Source of the DNA: Candidatus Falkowbacteria bacterium CG10_big_fil_rev_8_21_14_0_10_39_9
GTDB taxonomy: Bacteria > Patescibacteriota > Patescibacteriia > Patescibacteriales > UBA12465
Assembly: GCA_002778645.1 (NCBI GenBank)
Contig: PFAQ01000053.1
Span: forward strand, 1-22,154
Direction: 5' to 3'
Length of the DNA: 22,154 nt
Part shown: piece after piece, positions 7,281-13,747 of the stretch
Position numbering within the stretch: position 1 is the stretch's first letter
Layout: every line of letters begins with the position of its first letter
Program-made: the position numbers and the translations under genes
The notes under the pieces: generated by a model
The model's database searches: none
What the model saw: only the letters and a program-made list of their open reading frames with translations
Told to the model about the DNA's origin: nothing

Positions 7281-7397
7281 ATGTCAAAAAGACTAGCTGG
7301 TGTGGGTGAAAGCCATAAATCCAACTCTCATAAGACTGCCAAGAGATTGGAAGCCAAGAAAGTGATGCTTGAGGGTAAAAAGAAGAAGATTAAATAA
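7281..7397 (+). CDS. Small basic hypothetical protein, 38 aa
   Basis: The frame starts MSKRLAGVGESHKSNSHKTA and ends KKKKIK. It is very basic (Lys/Arg-rich), soluble and without cysteines. Support comes from context: a TATAAT box 31 nt upstream, no competing frame, and a perfect terminator 19 nt after the stop. The gene therefore forms its own short transcription unit. I do not recognise the family. The charge suggests nucleic-acid or ribosome binding, which is inference only. Confidence 0.6.
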   Translation: MSKRLAGVGESHKSNSHKTAKRLEAKKVMLEGKKKKIK

Positions 7398-7416
7398 ATT
7401 TTTTAAAGTGATTTTT

Positions 7417-7446
7417 AAAACAACCCATAATAATGGGTTGTTTTGT
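7417..7446 (+). terminator. Intrinsic terminator after the 38-aa gene
   Basis: A perfect 12-bp stem (7417-7428 with 7433-7444, AAAACAACCCAT) has an AATA loop and ends in T residues. Confidence 0.9.
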
Positions 7447-7473
7447 TGTATAGATTAGATTAATGGGATATAA

Positions 7474-7501
7474 AAAAAGCACCGTGTTTTTGGTGCTTTT
7501 T
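7474..7501 (-). terminator. Terminator after the 54-aa minus-strand gene
   Basis: A 10-bp stem (7474-7483 with 7492-7501, AAAAAGCACC/GGTGCTTTTT) has a seven-A run on the plus strand, which gives a T-run on the minus strand. It lies 15 nt past the minus-strand stop. Confidence 0.8.
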
Positions 7502-7516
7502 CAAGTTTTTTTAGAT

Positions 7517-7681
7517 TTACCAAGCAAATCTGAAGGTTAATTTTGCTTTTGCCTTTAGCAAGTCTTTGTAAGTTCCTTTTATGATGTTTTTTCTAAAGAT
7601 CGAGGCTTCAAAGTGAATACTTAACATGATAAACGTCATGGCCACTGCTAATTTTTTCAAAAAAATATGTCTTTTTCTCAT
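7517..7681 (-). CDS. Small hypothetical membrane or exported protein, 54 aa
   Basis: The minus-strand frame starts MRKRHIFLKKLAVAMTFIML, so a basic N-terminus precedes one hydrophobic segment (about residues 11-22). A basic tail follows, ending LTFRFAW. It has no recognised family. Context supports it strongly: a perfect-consensus promoter 47 nt upstream and a good terminator 15 nt downstream. The unit would make an RNA of about 220-250 nt. The product may equally be a noncoding RNA that happens to hold this frame. The hydrophobic segment with basic ends is also what small toxic membrane peptides look like, but nothing confirms that. Confidence 0.5.
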   Translation of the reverse strand: MRKRHIFLKKLAVAMTFIMLSIHFEASIFRKNIIKGTYKDLLKAKAKLTFRFAW

Positions 7682-7727
7682 GATATATGGGTTTTTATAT
7701 TGTTTTCAAGAACTATTTACTAACTAA

Positions 7728-7756
7728 ATTATATCACATTTTACAATATCTGTCAA
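7728..7756 (-). promoter_or_regulatory. Perfect-consensus sigma70-type promoter
   Basis: On the minus strand, TTGACA (7756-7751), exactly 17 nt of spacer, and TATAAT (7733-7728) match the consensus at all twelve positions. The start is expected near 7721. It points at the 54-aa frame and is the best promoter in the window. Confidence 0.85.
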
Positions 7757-7828
7757 TGGGAAGGGAATTGAACTATTGGAATAAGTGGCAATTAATGGTA
7801 AAATATAAGTATAAAATTCTAATAAAAT

Positions 7829-8590
7829 ATGGAAAACAATTACTTTTCAGTTATAATTCCAGCTTTAAATGAAGAACTTTATATTGAAAATTGTTTAAAA
7901 TCGTTAGTCAATCAAGACTATCTTGGCCAATATGAGATTATTGTGGTAGATAATGGTAGTGTTGATCAAACTGCCGTAATTGCCGCCAGGTATGGCGCTA
8001 AAGTAGAGCGAGAACCTGAAAAAGGTATTTCTAATGCTTTGATAAAAGGCTGTACTCGAGCCAGTGGAAATGTTTTGGCCTTTACCGATGCTGATACTGT
8101 TATTCCCGAGAATTGGCTGAGTCAGATGAATGAAATATTTAACTCCAACATTGACACCGTAGCCACTGGTGGTACTTATCTTTTTTACGACAAAGGTTTT
8201 TTACCCCAAGTATTTTTTAATAAGTTTATCAATCGTTTTGTTTTAAATATCTTTAAAACCATAATCTATCCGCGCTATCCCACCCTACCATGTTCTAATA
8301 TGGCTGTCCGCCAAGAGTTCTACCAAAAAGTTGGTGGCTTTGATACCAAGTCCAAGTGGGGACAAGAAATAGATTTATGTAAGAAATTAGCTAAATTCGG
8401 TCAGGTTAGATTCGATAAAAAGTTAGTAGTCTATACCTCATTTCGTCGCTTTTCCGGAGAACATAACAACGAGATAATAGCCTTTGTTCGATCCGTGCGA
8501 GAATTACTAGTTCATGTTTGTAGGGGATTAATCGTTCACTTAAGCAACAAACCACTCCAAGCCCAGATTGAGATTAGAAAAAAATATTAA
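7829..8590 (+). CDS. Family 2 glycosyltransferase
   Basis: This 253-aa GT-A fold enzyme transfers a sugar from a nucleotide-sugar donor, probably to a cell-surface lipid or polysaccharide. The N-terminus FSVIIPALNEELYIENCL is the classic family 2 opening. IIVVDNGSVDQT (38-48) is the nucleotide-binding strand, TDADT (86-90) holds the DxD metal site, and KWGQEIDLCKKL takes the place of the acceptor-side ED motif. The C-terminal 50 residues hold a modest hydrophobic stretch (LLVHVCRGLIVHL) that may lie against the membrane. The gene is followed after 25 nt by the hemerythrin gene, and the two share a terminator. The exact sugar cannot be read from the sequence. No other glycan gene is adjacent, so it is not part of an obvious capsule locus. 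Confidence 0.85.
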   Translation: MENNYFSVIIPALNEELYIENCLKSLVNQDYLGQYEIIVVDNGSVDQTAVIAARYGAKVEREPEKGISNALIKGCTRASGNVLAFTDADTVIPENWLSQMNEIFNSNIDTVATGGTYLFYDKGFLPQVFFNKFINRFVLNIFKTIIYPRYPTLPCSNMAVRQEFYQKVGGFDTKSKWGQEIDLCKKLAKFGQVRFDKKLVVYTSFRRFSGEHNNEIIAFVRSVRELLVHVCRGLIVHLSNKPLQAQIEIRKKY

Positions 8591-8615
8591 TAATTATTCT
8601 AAAATATAAAATTTT

Positions 8616-9026
8616 ATGGCCGAACATTTTAAATGGAGTGATGACTATGTTTTTAACATCAAAGAAATTGATGACCAACATCGCTATTTTGTCTCTCTCT
8701 TAGATCGGGTTTATGATTATTTTCTAGAATCAGCCCCTCGCTCAACCCAAGAAATTATTTTGGATGAATTAGTTAATTATGCCTTAATTCATTTTGAAAC
8801 CGAAGAAAAATATTTTGCTGAATTCAATTATGAGGGAGCCGAGGATCATAAAGAAGCTCACCGCGAATTAAAAGCAAAAATTATGGCATTCCAAGACGAA
8901 TCCAAAACTGGAACAGCCGACCTATCAGATGATTTAATTGATTTTCTGGAAGATTGGCTAATTGATCATTTAGCCAAGATGGATCGAAAATATGTTGAAT
9001 GTTTTCATAATCACGGGCTAAAATAA
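8616..9026 (+). CDS. Bacteriohemerythrin
   Basis: This 136-aa single-domain hemerythrin is a four-helix bundle that binds O2 at a non-haem di-iron site in the cytoplasm. All seven expected ligands are present: His22 (DDQH), His59 and Glu63 (HFETEE), His78 and His82 (HKEAH), His118 and Asp123 (DHLAKMD). Length matches stand-alone bacteriohemerythrins. In a fermentative, probably host-dependent cell it would most likely sense, store or scavenge oxygen (inference). It follows the glycosyltransferase gene and ends at the shared terminator at 9039-9063. Confidence 0.95.
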   Translation: MAEHFKWSDDYVFNIKEIDDQHRYFVSLLDRVYDYFLESAPRSTQEIILDELVNYALIHFETEEKYFAEFNYEGAEDHKEAHRELKAKIMAFQDESKTGTADLSDDLIDFLEDWLIDHLAKMDRKYVECFHNHGLK

Positions 9027-9038
9027 TTACAGCGAAAA

Positions 9039-9063
9039 AAAACGGGCTGCTTAAGCCCGTTTT
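9039..9063. terminator. Bidirectional terminator
   Basis: A perfect 10-bp stem (9039-9048 with 9054-9063, AAAACGGGCT) has a 5-nt loop. A-run and T-run flanks serve the hemerythrin gene (plus strand) and the Cys-rich gene (minus strand). Confidence 0.9.
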
Positions 9064-9077
9064 ATATTGTTCTAAAA

Positions 9078-9419
9078 CTATTTAATGACTTTAGTGTCGG
9101 TGGTGGCAGAGGTGGTAGTATTTGCGGTTGGGATATTATTCTCTAAAATATTTCGCATGGGGAAACCGGAGTTTATAATCCGACCATCGCCAGAAAAACT
9201 CTTTAATCTAGCACAATCGCCTTTCTCATGCTCCAAATTAATACCAACACAAGCTCCGAGAGTAAAAATAATAATAACGGTAGCAATTATCATCAAGAAT
9301 GAAAAAGTCTTGTTCTTACAACAACATTTGTCTGAACTGCAGCAGCCAGATGGGCAAGAACTAACTTTTAAATCTTTGACGACTTCTTTTTTAACAACTT
9401 TCTTTTTTGTTTTTTCCAT
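9078..9419 (-). CDS. Small membrane protein with cytoplasmic cysteine cluster
   Basis: This 113-aa protein has a Lys-rich N-terminal region (1-20), then a cysteine cluster CPSGCCSSDKCCCKNK (22-37, six Cys), then one membrane segment (38-61). An outward tail of about 50 residues ends in a Thr/Ser-rich stretch. The positive charges put the cysteine cluster on the cytoplasmic side. The cluster could bind zinc, copper or an iron-sulphur centre, or be acylated; none of this can be decided here. I do not recognise the family. The opposite strand carries an open frame over the same bases, but this strand has the sensible start (AT-rich leader, ATG at 9419), a membrane protein architecture and a terminator. 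Confidence 0.65.
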   Translation of the reverse strand: MEKTKKKVVKKEVVKDLKVSSCPSGCCSSDKCCCKNKTFSFLMIIATVIIIFTLGACVGINLEHEKGDCARLKSFSGDGRIINSGFPMRNILENNIPTANTTTSATTDTKVIK

Positions 9420-9505
9420 ATTTTTATATATTAAAATTAGTCACGAACTTGTGATATTAATATAATAGCATTTATTTTAAAACTTGTCGATAAAATAATG
9501 ACATT

Positions 9506-9534
9506 TTGATTTGTTCTAATTTTAATGTTATATT
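9506..9534 (+). promoter_or_regulatory. Promoter of the SpoU methyltransferase, near-leaderless
   Basis: A -35 TTGATT (9506-9511), a 17-nt spacer and a -10 TATATT (9529-9534) precede an ATG at 9543, only eight bases after the -10. The mRNA would start within about two bases of the start codon. Confidence 0.6.
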
Positions 9535-9542
9535 GATAGCAT

Positions 9543-10298
9543 ATGAATACAATTACCAGTTTGGAAAATGAAAAAATCAAACATTTAGCCAAGCTAAACA
9601 ATAAAAAAGAACGAGACAGAAGTGGAGAATTCACAGTCGAAAATATTAAAACAATTTCCGATGCCCTAGTTTCTGGCATAAAACCACTGGCGGTGTTTAT
9701 ATCGGAGGAATTAGCTAATAGCTCTGATCAAAGAATAAAGGAAATAATTAGTCAGGTAGCAGAAATTTATACTATCAATAAAAAAATAAATCAAAAAATA
9801 TCTAACCTAGAAACACCCTCTGGCATTATGGCAGTCTTCAAGAAGTTAACCGGGAAGATAAATACCTCACAAAAAAATATCTATTTAAATGGTATTAATG
9901 ATCCCGGCAATCTAGGAACTATTTTGCGGACCGCCCTAGCCCTGGGATTTAAAAATATTGTTATGGATGAGGGTTGTGCTGATGTTTATAACTACAAAAC
10001 TATTAATGCTAGTAAGGATGCCATTTTAAAATTAAACCTGATACTCGATAAACAACTAGAAGTTTTTCACCAATTAAAGAAGGTTATGCCGGTTTATGCT
10101 ACCAACCTAGATAAAGGTCATGATCCCAAAATAATCAAAGAGTCTAAATTCTGTTTAGTTTTTGGCGGCGAAGCTTCGGGGGTTAACAAAGAAATACTAG
10201 CCAAAGCTAATAAGTTTATCAAACTGGAAATGAGTGGAGAAATAGAATCGCTCAATGTTGCGGTTGCTTGTGGTATAATTTTGTATCAATTAAGATAA
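9543..10298 (+). CDS. SpoU/TrmH family RNA 2'-O-methyltransferase
   Basis: This 251-aa enzyme methylates the ribose 2'-OH of a tRNA or rRNA nucleotide using S-adenosylmethionine. An N-terminal substrate-binding part (about 1-100; ITSLENEKIKHLAKL, then SGEFTVENIKTI) is the RlmB/TrmH-like opening. The knotted SPOUT domain shows its three motifs: NGINDPGNLGTILRTALALG (motif 1), FCLVFGGEASGVN (motif 2) and MSGEIESLNVAVACGIILYQ (motif 3). The likely targets in the family are 23S rRNA sites; which site cannot be told. It is transcribed alone from a near-leaderless promoter. No terminator is obvious before the cold-shock gene, so some read-through is possible. Confidence 0.9.
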   Translation: MNTITSLENEKIKHLAKLNNKKERDRSGEFTVENIKTISDALVSGIKPLAVFISEELANSSDQRIKEIISQVAEIYTINKKINQKISNLETPSGIMAVFKKLTGKINTSQKNIYLNGINDPGNLGTILRTALALGFKNIVMDEGCADVYNYKTINASKDAILKLNLILDKQLEVFHQLKKVMPVYATNLDKGHDPKIIKESKFCLVFGGEASGVNKEILAKANKFIKLEMSGEIESLNVAVACGIILYQLR

Positions 10299-10355
10299 AT
10301 TTTCCCCCAAAAAAAGCCAAAATTAATGGTATTGGTGGTTATTGCCAGCAATTGT

Positions 10356-10384
10356 TTGCTTATTTTTATATTCTGTGTTACAAT
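10356..10384 (+). promoter_or_regulatory. Cold-shock gene promoter
   Basis: A -35 TTGCTT (10356-10361), a 17-nt spacer and a -10 TACAAT (10379-10384) precede the cold-shock gene. The start near 10391 leaves a leader of about 80 nt to the ATG at 10473, long for this window. Long leaders are usual for cold-shock genes, whose mRNA folds respond to temperature (known of the family). Confidence 0.6.
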
Positions 10385-10472
10385 AAGAGGGCAAAATTTT
10401 ATGAGTTAGAAAAGTCGTCGAGTTTCAAAAACGTATTAAAAAATGCAATTTTTATTCACTAAGTAAACAAAA

Positions 10473-10670
10473 ATGACTGGTGTTATCAAAAAGTTAACTG
10501 ACAAAGGTTTTGGCTTCATCGCTATTGAGGGTCAAGACAAAGATTTATTCTTTCATAGCAACGCTTTAGTTGGAGTTTCATTCAATGAACTTCACGAAGG
10601 TCAAGCTGTTACCTTTGAACAGGAACAATCTCCAAAAGGCATGAATGCTGTTAATGTAAAATTAGCTTAA
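10473..10670 (+). CDS. Cold-shock domain protein
   Basis: This 65-aa single cold-shock domain (OB fold) protein binds single-stranded RNA and DNA and melts mRNA structure. RNP1 (DKGFGFIAI, about 11-19) and RNP2 (DLFFHSNAL, about 24-32) are intact, and the start MTGVIKKL matches the family except that the usual Trp of KWFN is absent. It has its own promoter and a strong terminator. Confidence 0.95.
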   Translation: MTGVIKKLTDKGFGFIAIEGQDKDLFFHSNALVGVSFNELHEGQAVTFEQEQSPKGMNAVNVKLA

Positions 10671-10680
10671 GCATCCTTTT

Positions 10681-10718
10681 ACAAAAAACCTCTTCGGTTT
10701 ACCGGGGAGGTTTTTTGT
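10681..10718 (+). terminator. Intrinsic terminator of the cold-shock gene
   Basis: A perfect 12-bp outer stem (10681-10692 with 10707-10718, ACAAAAAACCTC) is topped by an inner CGGT/ACCG helix and has a T6 run. Confidence 0.9.
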
Positions 10719-10730
10719 TTGGGGGAGCGC

Positions 10731-10759
10731 TTTAAAAAGCATTTGAAATAAGCTATAAT
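10731..10759 (+). promoter_or_regulatory. Promoter of the DenV-like operon
   Basis: A perfect -10 TATAAT (10754-10759) is preceded, across a 17-nt spacer, by the weak -35 TTTAAA (10731-10736). The predicted leader to 10805 is about 38 nt. Confidence 0.5.
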
Positions 10760-10804
10760 AAAATCAGACTAGTTGGAATTAAATTAAAAGATCATATCAA
10801 ATAA

Positions 10805-11185
10805 ATGAGAATTTGGGATGTTGAACCAAAATATTTATGTCGAAAGCATTTGCTGGCTGAACACCGCGAGCTCCATGGCTTATGGAATATTTTGACTAAG
10901 CACGGTGGAAAGGGAGGATATTCTCATCACCCCGAGACTCGACGTTGGGTGGGAAAAACTAGCGCTCTTTACAATCGCCATGAAGCTTTAATTCGAGAAT
11001 TTATCCGACGCGGCTATCATCATTACACGCCACTCGACAAAAAGCTGGCTCGAGGCAAGGCCGTCCAAGATAGTTTCATTAATACTATTCCGGAACAAAA
11101 GCTAATTTTGCAAAATAAAGGTTGTGATTGTCTGGTTAAACCTTTTAAAGCTAGTCTTAAAAATGCTATAATAAAGTTAACTTAA
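10805..11185 (+). CDS. Pyrimidine dimer DNA glycosylase (endonuclease V, DenV-like)
   Basis: This 126-aa protein of the Pyr_excise family is related to phage T4 endonuclease V, which cuts the glycosidic bond at UV-induced pyrimidine dimers and then nicks the strand. The core LCRKHLLAEHRELHGLWNIL (11-30) aligns with the T4 helix carrying the catalytic Glu23; here it is Glu22 in HREL. Later parts RRWVGKTSALYNRHEALIRE and RRGYHHYTPLD fit the bacterial branch. T4 uses the amino group of Thr2 as nucleophile. This protein starts MRIWD, so Arg follows Met, and the N-terminal amine arrangement must differ. It leads an operon with the broken HD gene and the SIMPL gene. Confidence 0.8.
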   Translation: MRIWDVEPKYLCRKHLLAEHRELHGLWNILTKHGGKGGYSHHPETRRWVGKTSALYNRHEALIREFIRRGYHHYTPLDKKLARGKAVQDSFINTIPEQKLILQNKGCDCLVKPFKASLKNAIIKLT

Positions 11186-11200
11186 ATAACTAAAAAACAT

Positions 11201-11780
11201 ATGCCACTCGAAATACCTTCTAATCCGGCCGATCTATTAAACCGGCGAGAAAATATTAAATCAGAACTAAATACTTTTCGCAACAATGTTTCAGAAAACT
11301 TCACTCCAGCTGAGGCCGAAAAAATCAATGCCGCCCTGGATTTTATGCTAAAAATTCATTTACCCCAAGAAGACCGGGTTGATAGCCGACCATTTGCCAG
11401 CCATCCGCTAGCCGTGGCCGAGGAGGTAATTAAGTTAAGTAATGATCCGGAATTGGTTATTGCTGCCCTAATTCATGACGGAGTCGAGGAACAATGTGAT
11501 TATATTTTTGCGGAGCGAGTTAACCGGAAATATCCCGATCGAAAATTTTCCTATCTAGAGATGACCGAGGCCTTAAAAGAAAAATATAAAAGTATCTTCA
11601 AGGCCTGGAGCTTCAAAGAGATTAAGGGAAAATTTGGCCGGAAATTAAGGCCAGAAGACAGTCTTTGAAACTATTTTAGAAAAATTGAAAAATCTAGAGC
11701 CGGGACATCCCATCTACTTCAAGAGGGATGAGTTAATTAATAAATTAAATAAGATTTATAACGAACAATATAATAAATAA
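11201..11780 (+). pseudogene. RelA/SpoT-type HD domain protein, frameshifted
   Basis: The N-terminal 150 residues form an HD metal-dependent phosphohydrolase domain of the RelA/SpoT/HD_4 kind. It shows ASHPLAVAEEVI (His68), DPELVIAALIHDGVEE (His92-Asp93), and helices on either side. Proteins of this size without a synthetase domain are small alarmone or nucleotide hydrolases (family knowledge); the substrate here is not known. The frame ends at 11668 after KLRPEDSL. The shifted frame from about 11652 reads QKTVFETILEKLKNLEPGHP and runs to TAA at 11778-11780, just seven bases before the next gene. One extra base in the AGGCCAG stretch near 11650 explains this. The intact protein would be about 193 aa. 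It sits 15 nt after the DenV-like gene. Confidence 0.75.
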
Positions 11781-11787
11781 TAATTTT

Positions 11788-12507
11788 ATGGAAAAACCAA
11801 AACTTTTATCGTTCGGTTTAGTTTTAGGACTCAGTCTGATTGTGGCCGCCGGATTAGTGGCTTATACTTTCTGGAGCGTTAAACAACTAGACAATGTCAT
11901 TTCTGTCACTGGTTCAGCTAAACAACAAGTAACAGCTGATTCAGCTCGCTGGACAGCCAGTTTTAGCCGCAGCGCTCTCAAAGACCAAATGAAGGAGGGT
12001 TATGCCCAGATGAAAAATGATGAGAAGATCGTTAACGATTTTTTTCTCTCTCAAGGACTAACCAAGGACAATATTGAAATATCACCCATCTTCATGAATG
12101 AGATTTATAAAAATGATCAGAATGCTCCTAAAGAATATAACTTAGTCCAGAATATTGAGATCAAATCAGATCAAGTGGAAAAAATCATAGCTTTAGCTAA
12201 AAACAGCGAGAGTTTTGTGGAAAAAGATATTTTATTCTCGCCTAATCCCGTCGAATATTATTATTCCAAATTACCTGACCTCCGCATCTCTTTATTACCG
12301 GAAGCTATCAAGGATGCCAAAAAAAGAGCTGAGGCTATTGCTGGCAGTAGCGATAAAACCGTTAACGCCATCAAATCAGTTTCAATGGGTGTGGTGCAAG
12401 TGATGCCCGTCGGCTCGGTGGATGTTTCTGACTACGGCTCATACGACACCTCCGGAATTGAAAAAGAAGTCATGATTACCGTCAAAACTACTTTTGGTTT
12501 AAAATAG
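11788..12507 (+). CDS. SIMPL domain (DUF541) protein, membrane-anchored
   Basis: This 239-aa protein has one N-terminal membrane segment (about 8-29) and an outer SIMPL/DUF541 domain (about 37-239), the family of E. coli YggE. Typical features are the opening ISVTGSAKQQVTADSARWTA, the EISPIFMNEIY strand after a helix, SPNPVEYYYSKL, and the helix LPEAIKDAKKRAEAIA. YggE-type proteins are linked to oxidative stress tolerance and form oligomeric rings; their activity is not defined. The gene begins seven bases after the HD frame and ends in the operon terminator. Confidence 0.85.
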   Translation: MEKPKLLSFGLVLGLSLIVAAGLVAYTFWSVKQLDNVISVTGSAKQQVTADSARWTASFSRSALKDQMKEGYAQMKNDEKIVNDFFLSQGLTKDNIEISPIFMNEIYKNDQNAPKEYNLVQNIEIKSDQVEKIIALAKNSESFVEKDILFSPNPVEYYYSKLPDLRISLLPEAIKDAKKRAEAIAGSSDKTVNAIKSVSMGVVQVMPVGSVDVSDYGSYDTSGIEKEVMITVKTTFGLK

Positions 12508-12522
12508 ATTAACCAAAAAAAT

Positions 12523-12551
12523 AAAGCCAAGTTTTTATAACTTGGCTTTTT
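12523..12551 (+). terminator. Intrinsic terminator of the DenV-HD-SIMPL operon
   Basis: A perfect 11-bp stem (12523-12533 with 12539-12549, AAAGCCAAGTT) has a 5-nt loop and T-run. Confidence 0.9.
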
Positions 12552-12640
12552 TGAACGCAAAGACATTGAATATTATTTTTTTGTCTTTAGCTTTGGTCTT
12601 AAAAGAGTTTAGTATTAAGAGTATTTTATCTCTAAAAATA

Positions 12641-13015
12641 CTATACAAAAACCCAAATACTAAACAAAAAAATAACAGTCACAATAATAGCCGTAATAAT
12701 ATTTGATTGGCTTATTGTCTCAATTTCAGAACCCATGCTTTGCAATTTAGGAATAACGACTAAATTTACAAATAGAATCTTTAAAAAATATACAAAGGGG
12801 AATTGAATGAGCAATTTAACCCCGGCTAATAAATGATCTTTAATAGTTTTATTAACTTTGTTTGGATCCCAAATTTTTTTAGTTCCAAAGAAAAAGAAAA
12901 CCACTATCAAGTCAGTTAAGCTGGCAAATATTCGACAAATTAACGACTGCTCGAAAGAGAAGCCGATAATATATACTTCTTAGGGAAGAGCGGCATAATT
13001 TAGCACTTCCATCAT
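12641..13015 (-). pseudogene. AlaE-like alanine exporter remnant
   Basis: On the minus strand the frame reads EVYIIGFSFEQSLICRIFAS, which lines up with the E. coli AlaE segment EVFLSGMSFEQSFYSRLVAI (recalled). About 90 residues with two or three hydrophobic segments follow, including LLIQFPFVYFLKILFV (AlaE has QSPVY here) and a final IITAIIVTVIFLFSIWVFV. AlaE is a small inner-membrane exporter of L-alanine. A TAA at 12982-12980 lies directly before EVY. Upstream the frame reads MMEVLNYAALP from an ATG at 13015, and an earlier stop closes the frame. The first membrane helix of the family is missing or unrecognisable. Translation from the internal TTG at 12910 would give 89 aa lacking the motif, so loss of function is likely. 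The homology is by eye and should be treated as tentative. Confidence 0.45.
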
Positions 13016-13168
13016 GAAGTAAAATAACAATCTCTCTTTAATTGGCTTTAAATTTTAAATAAAACAATGGCCTAATTTTAATATTATCAGCTAATTATGT
13101 CAAGCTTATTAACTTGATTTTTCCTTATTTTTTTGGTATTTTATAAGTATCAACAATAACCCCATTCT
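13016..13168. other. AT-rich intergenic region before engB
   Basis: This is noncoding as far as I can see. A possible weak promoter for engB (-35 TTGATT at 13114-13119, 17-nt spacer, TATTTT) is the only signal. No repeat or stable hairpin stands out. Confidence 0.4.
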
Positions 13169-13747
13169 ATGATTATCAAATCAGCTCGGTTTATCAAGGG
13201 CGCTGTCGGACCTGATAAAATTTTTGAAAATGAAAAAGCTCAAGTAGCTTTTATTGGTCGTTCCAATGTGGGTAAATCAAGCGTTATCAACTCCATAACC
13301 GGCCAAAAAGATTTAGCTCGAACCAGTTCTTTCCCAGGTAAAACCAAGGAAATTAATCTCTTCTTGATTAACGACTCTTTTTATCTGGTTGACTTGCCCG
13401 GCTATGGCTATGCCAAACTACCAGCGACTATGCGTCAAGAGATTGAAATCTTGATCAATTGGTATTTTTTTGTTTCCGGCTATGTTCAGAGAAAAGTCTT
13501 TTTAATTATTGACGCTAAAGTGGGACCGACGCCAGATGACCTGGAGATTTTAAGAGCACTAGAAAAATATCGCAAGAATATTGTCATTATCGCTAATAAA
13601 GTTGATAAGATAAAATCATCGGAATCGAGCAAACAATTTAAAAAAATTAATGACCTAATTGGTGATCATAAAATTATTCCTTATTCGGCCACCAAGAAAT
13701 TAGGTCTAAAAGACTTGTTAACAGAATTACTTCAAGACCATGACTAA
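13169..13747 (+). CDS. engB: Ribosome biogenesis GTPase EngB/YsxC
   Basis: This 192-aa TRAFAC GTPase is needed for assembly of the large ribosomal subunit. G1 is GRSNVGKS (30-37), followed by the G2 region with Thr in FPGKTKEI (about 56-62), G3 DLPGYGYAKLP (75-85), G4 NKVD (143-146) and G5 YSATKKLG near the C-terminus. Length matches the family. It is first in a tight operon: its last eight bases overlap the start of the YiiX-like gene. Confidence 0.95.
   Translation: MIIKSARFIKGAVGPDKIFENEKAQVAFIGRSNVGKSSVINSITGQKDLARTSSFPGKTKEINLFLINDSFYLVDLPGYGYAKLPATMRQEIEILINWYFFVSGYVQRKVFLIIDAKVGPTPDDLEILRALEKYRKNIVIIANKVDKIKSSESSKQFKKINDLIGDHKIIPYSATKKLGLKDLLTELLQDHD

Noticed and set aside
7687..7872. 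61-aa frame before the glycosyltransferase
   Set aside because: It overlaps the glycosyltransferase start and the consensus minus-strand promoter; very AT-rich.
9085..9465. 126-aa plus-strand frame opposite the Cys-rich gene
   Set aside because: It is antisense to a better gene with sensible membrane topology and terminator; its hydrophobic parts mirror the opposite strand.
9437..9679. 80-aa minus-strand frame
   Set aside because: It is antisense to the SpoU start and its promoter; no family pattern.
10268..10462. 64-aa frame between the SpoU and cold-shock genes
   Set aside because: It overlaps the SpoU end and the cold-shock promoter; composition is not protein-like.
11660..11670. TGA at 11666 as a recoded glycine codon (Gracilibacteria-type code)
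   Set aside because: Homology continues in another frame, and TGA is the natural stop of other genes here (for example 5888, 7168, 14438).
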